Shown here one piece after another: positions 62,183-64,000 of a stretch of 64,000 bases of DNA. Each line of letters begins with the position of its first letter. Positions within the stretch are counted from its first letter, which is position 1. Location of the stretch: assembly GCA_902464595.1 (NCBI GenBank), contig CABQJX010000004.1, forward strand, positions 1 to 64,000. The letters run 5' to 3'. A program made the translations under genes and the position numbers. The stretch comes from an uncultured Lachnoclostridium sp. (lineage in GTDB: Bacteria; Bacillota; Clostridia; Lachnospirales; Lachnospiraceae). The notes under the pieces were generated by a model. It was not told where the DNA came from. It ran no database searches and saw only the letters and a program-made list of their open reading frames with translations.

Positions 62183-62940
62183 CCAAACAGGATTTTATGA
62201 GGGAGCTTGCGTACCTGCTTCAGGACATAGAGAATGAGGATAAGGATGAGGCTCTCCAATATTATGAGGACTATTTTGATGAAGCCGGACCGGAACGGGA
62301 ATCACAAGTCATAGAAGAATTTGGAAGCCCGGAGCGGATCGCCGCTATTATACGGGCGGATCTGGCCGGGCAGCTGGAAAAAGGAGGAGAATTTACAGAT
62401 CAGGGCTACGAGGATGCCCGTTTTAAGGATCCCCTCTACCAGGTGGCCACGCCAGTAGAAGACACAGCCAAACAGGAACAACAGACTGGTTCAAAGGATG
62501 GATTTTTTCAGCGCAGGAGGCAGGAAGCGTCTCACAGGTCTCAGGATACTCAGCCCCATACCTTCAGAACGAACCGCACCTTAAAGCTGATCCTGTGGGG
62601 GATCCTAATTCTTATTGCAGCGCCTATTCTTTTAGGAATTGGCGGCGGGATCTTTGAGATCGCCTCCGGAATCTTTGGTATCTCTGTCATGCTCCTGGTT
62701 CTTCTGGCTTTCCTTACACTGGGAACGCTGCTGGGAGGGATCAGCCTTCTTCCCTGGGGTATTATCTCCATGTTTTCCTCCCCCTTAGAGGGACTGGGAA
62801 TTGCCGGTGCTGGTCTGATCTGTTTGGGAGCAGGCGCTCTGCTTCTCGCCCTGTCCCTGCTGTTTTACGGCATCTTCCTTCCCTTCGTCATCCGCAGTAC
62901 AGCCAACTGGCTGAACCGCCTGTTTCATAAAAGGAGGTAA
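62179..62940 (+). CDS. DUF1700 (HAAS domain) membrane protein
   Basis: A 253-residue protein. The N-terminal HAAS/DUF1700 domain (about 1-75) reads FMRELAYLLQDIENEDKDEA and YYEDYFDEAGPE, then a polar linker, then about four membrane segments (about 135-245). Such proteins act with PadR regulators and sense or anchor envelope stress components. Start overlaps PadR by 4 bases. Exact function unknown. Confidence 0.85.
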   Translation: MTKQDFMRELAYLLQDIENEDKDEALQYYEDYFDEAGPERESQVIEEFGSPERIAAIIRADLAGQLEKGGEFTDQGYEDARFKDPLYQVATPVEDTAKQEQQTGSKDGFFQRRRQEASHRSQDTQPHTFRTNRTLKLILWGILILIAAPILLGIGGGIFEIASGIFGISVMLLVLLAFLTLGTLLGGISLLPWGIISMFSSPLEGLGIAGAGLICLGAGALLLALSLLFYGIFLPFVIRSTANWLNRLFHKRR

Positions 62941-62946
62941 TTTCGC

Positions 62947-63960
62947 ATGAAAAAGCTGATAAAACTTTGCGCCCTGGGCGGCCTCGTACTCTTTATAGCT
63001 GGGGTCATCAGCCTTTCAGCTTCCGCCGCCTTAGGCGGCAGGCACAACACCCATTTCCCGTCCCGCATCCTTTCCCATCTACGGCATAGTCCCTTTTCCT
63101 GGGTTCGCCGCTGGGGAAATGAACTGGCTGACGAATGGTTCGATCTGGATGAAGAAGATCTCGGCCGAATCGATCCACTCCCGGAAACTGCTCTGGCAAA
63201 AGACAACGCCCTGCCAGTTTCCCCAAAAGAGATCCCAGCACCTTCCGTCCCACAGCCAGGGCAGGAAAAGGATACCCCAAACCCTCCTGATGGGCAAAAA
63301 AAAGAGAAGCCGGAGGCTCCAAAGCCTGGCGACGAGCCAAAAAAAGACGGTTCTAATCCTCAAGCAGATCCCTACAGCCGGGCCAGAAAGCTGGAAATCG
63401 ACGTACACTCTGGAGTGATTGAGATTTCTGAACGATCCGATGTGTCCCAGATCCAGGTCAACATATCCGATCCCCTGAATGCTACCCAGTGCTTCATGGA
63501 CGAAGATACACTGGAGATCTCAAGAGAAACAGGAGGGCATCACAGACGCAGGGATGGAAGTGGAAATAGAAATGATACTCCTGTGATTGAGATTATTCTC
63601 CCCAAAGATCATTCTATCTTCCAACTCTCTCTGGATTTAGGGACTGCCGCATGTACGGTATCTGACCTCACTGTCTCTGAACTTGATATTGAGGCTGGAA
63701 TCGGCTCTGTATCCTTCTCCGGATCTGTCAATGGCAATATTGATGTGGAGGCAGGGACAGGAACCGTAGCCCTTAATCTGGCACAAGCCCAAACCGATTA
63801 CAATTACCGGGCAGAATGCGGCCCCGGCTCCATTGAGATTGGCTCTGAATCCTATTCAATGCTGTCTGATGATACCTATATCAATAATAATGCTCCCTAC
63901 ACCATGGATCTGGAATGTGGGATTGGAACCATTCAGGTAACCTTTGGAAACATGGCATAA
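62947..63960 (+). CDS. DUF4097-type beta-helix envelope protein
   Basis: A 337-residue protein with an N-terminal membrane anchor or signal (about 8-27), an acidic then Pro/Lys/Asp-rich linker (about 60-145) and a C-terminal repetitive DUF4097 domain with SELDIEAGIGSVSFSG and GNIDVEAGTGTVALN, as in LiaG-like putative adhesins. AAAGGAGG lies before the ATG, 6 bases after DUF1700. Third gene of the PadR module; probably extracytoplasmic. Confidence 0.83.
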   Translation: MKKLIKLCALGGLVLFIAGVISLSASAALGGRHNTHFPSRILSHLRHSPFSWVRRWGNELADEWFDLDEEDLGRIDPLPETALAKDNALPVSPKEIPAPSVPQPGQEKDTPNPPDGQKKEKPEAPKPGDEPKKDGSNPQADPYSRARKLEIDVHSGVIEISERSDVSQIQVNISDPLNATQCFMDEDTLEISRETGGHHRRRDGSGNRNDTPVIEIILPKDHSIFQLSLDLGTAACTVSDLTVSELDIEAGIGSVSFSGSVNGNIDVEAGTGTVALNLAQAQTDYNYRAECGPGSIEIGSESYSMLSDDTYINNNAPYTMDLECGIGTIQVTFGNMA

Positions 63961-64000
63961 CGGACCGATCTGTCTTTTATAGAGAAGTATCTAAAAGGGA

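Overview
The window looks like a low-to-mid GC Firmicute chromosome, most likely a gut Lachnospiraceae (Clostridium cluster XIVa, Enterocloster/Hungatella-like). This is an inference from GGAGG-type ribosome sites, TTGACA/TATAAT promoters, a clostridial apt-relA-MBL-hemZ-hisS-aspS block, many solute-binding lipoproteins with LxGC lipoboxes, and a Gram-positive pectin locus. I saw no tRNA, rRNA, CRISPR array, prophage or intact insertion sequence.

Layout. 1-5990: a cupin/XRE regulator and a polyamine importer potABCD with a second, tandem potD. 6022-7399: a short FeoB-associated Cys-rich membrane protein (too short for most ORF callers), a divergent DtxR-type iron regulator and a nitroreductase. 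7448-13991: a LacI-type regulator fused to a solute-binding domain, divergent from a CUT1 sugar importer (binding protein and two permeases) and a metallo-beta-lactamase-fold hydrolase; then an MgtC-like protein. 14818-23250 (minus): aspS, hisS, hemZ, an MBL hydrolase, relA and apt.

23599-43787 is a pectin/rhamnogalacturonan utilisation locus: pectin methylesterase, GH28 polygalacturonase, YesL-like protein, ABC exporter-type transporter, rhamnogalacturonan acetylesterase, two GH43 enzymes (one with an N-terminal ankyrin domain), an LplABC-type oligosaccharide importer, an AraC-type membrane regulator, a serine hydrolase, a GH105 unsaturated rhamnogalacturonyl hydrolase, an esterase, a DeoR regulator and a transaldolase/F6P aldolase. 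None of the enzymes has a recognisable signal peptide. The likely scheme is import of pectic oligosaccharides followed by intracellular deacetylation, demethylation and cleavage. Neither CUT1 importer carries its own ATPase, so a shared one elsewhere is implied.

43924-48237 (minus) is pstSCAB-phoU with three 11-bp-phased Pho boxes upstream of pstS, followed upstream by a small zinc-ribbon membrane protein. 48990-49534 is a non-coding stretch with two copies of a long palindromic repeat whose stems covary. 49535-52818 is a molybdate-type ABC importer with a DUF364 gene. 52961-55963 is a PreP-like M16 peptidase; 56009-57361 (minus) a sodium:neurotransmitter-type symporter; 57541-61124 (minus) an Fe(III)/phosphonate-type ABC importer. 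61368-61517 is a non-coding array of 15-bp tandem repeats. 61862-63960 is a PadR regulator, DUF1700 and DUF4097-type envelope module.

The most unusual items are the LacI/solute-binding fusion with a candidate operator in a consensus promoter, the ankyrin-GH43 fusion, the in-frame minisatellite linkers at domain borders of three proteins, the covarying palindromic repeats, and the modABC-DUF364 arrangement.
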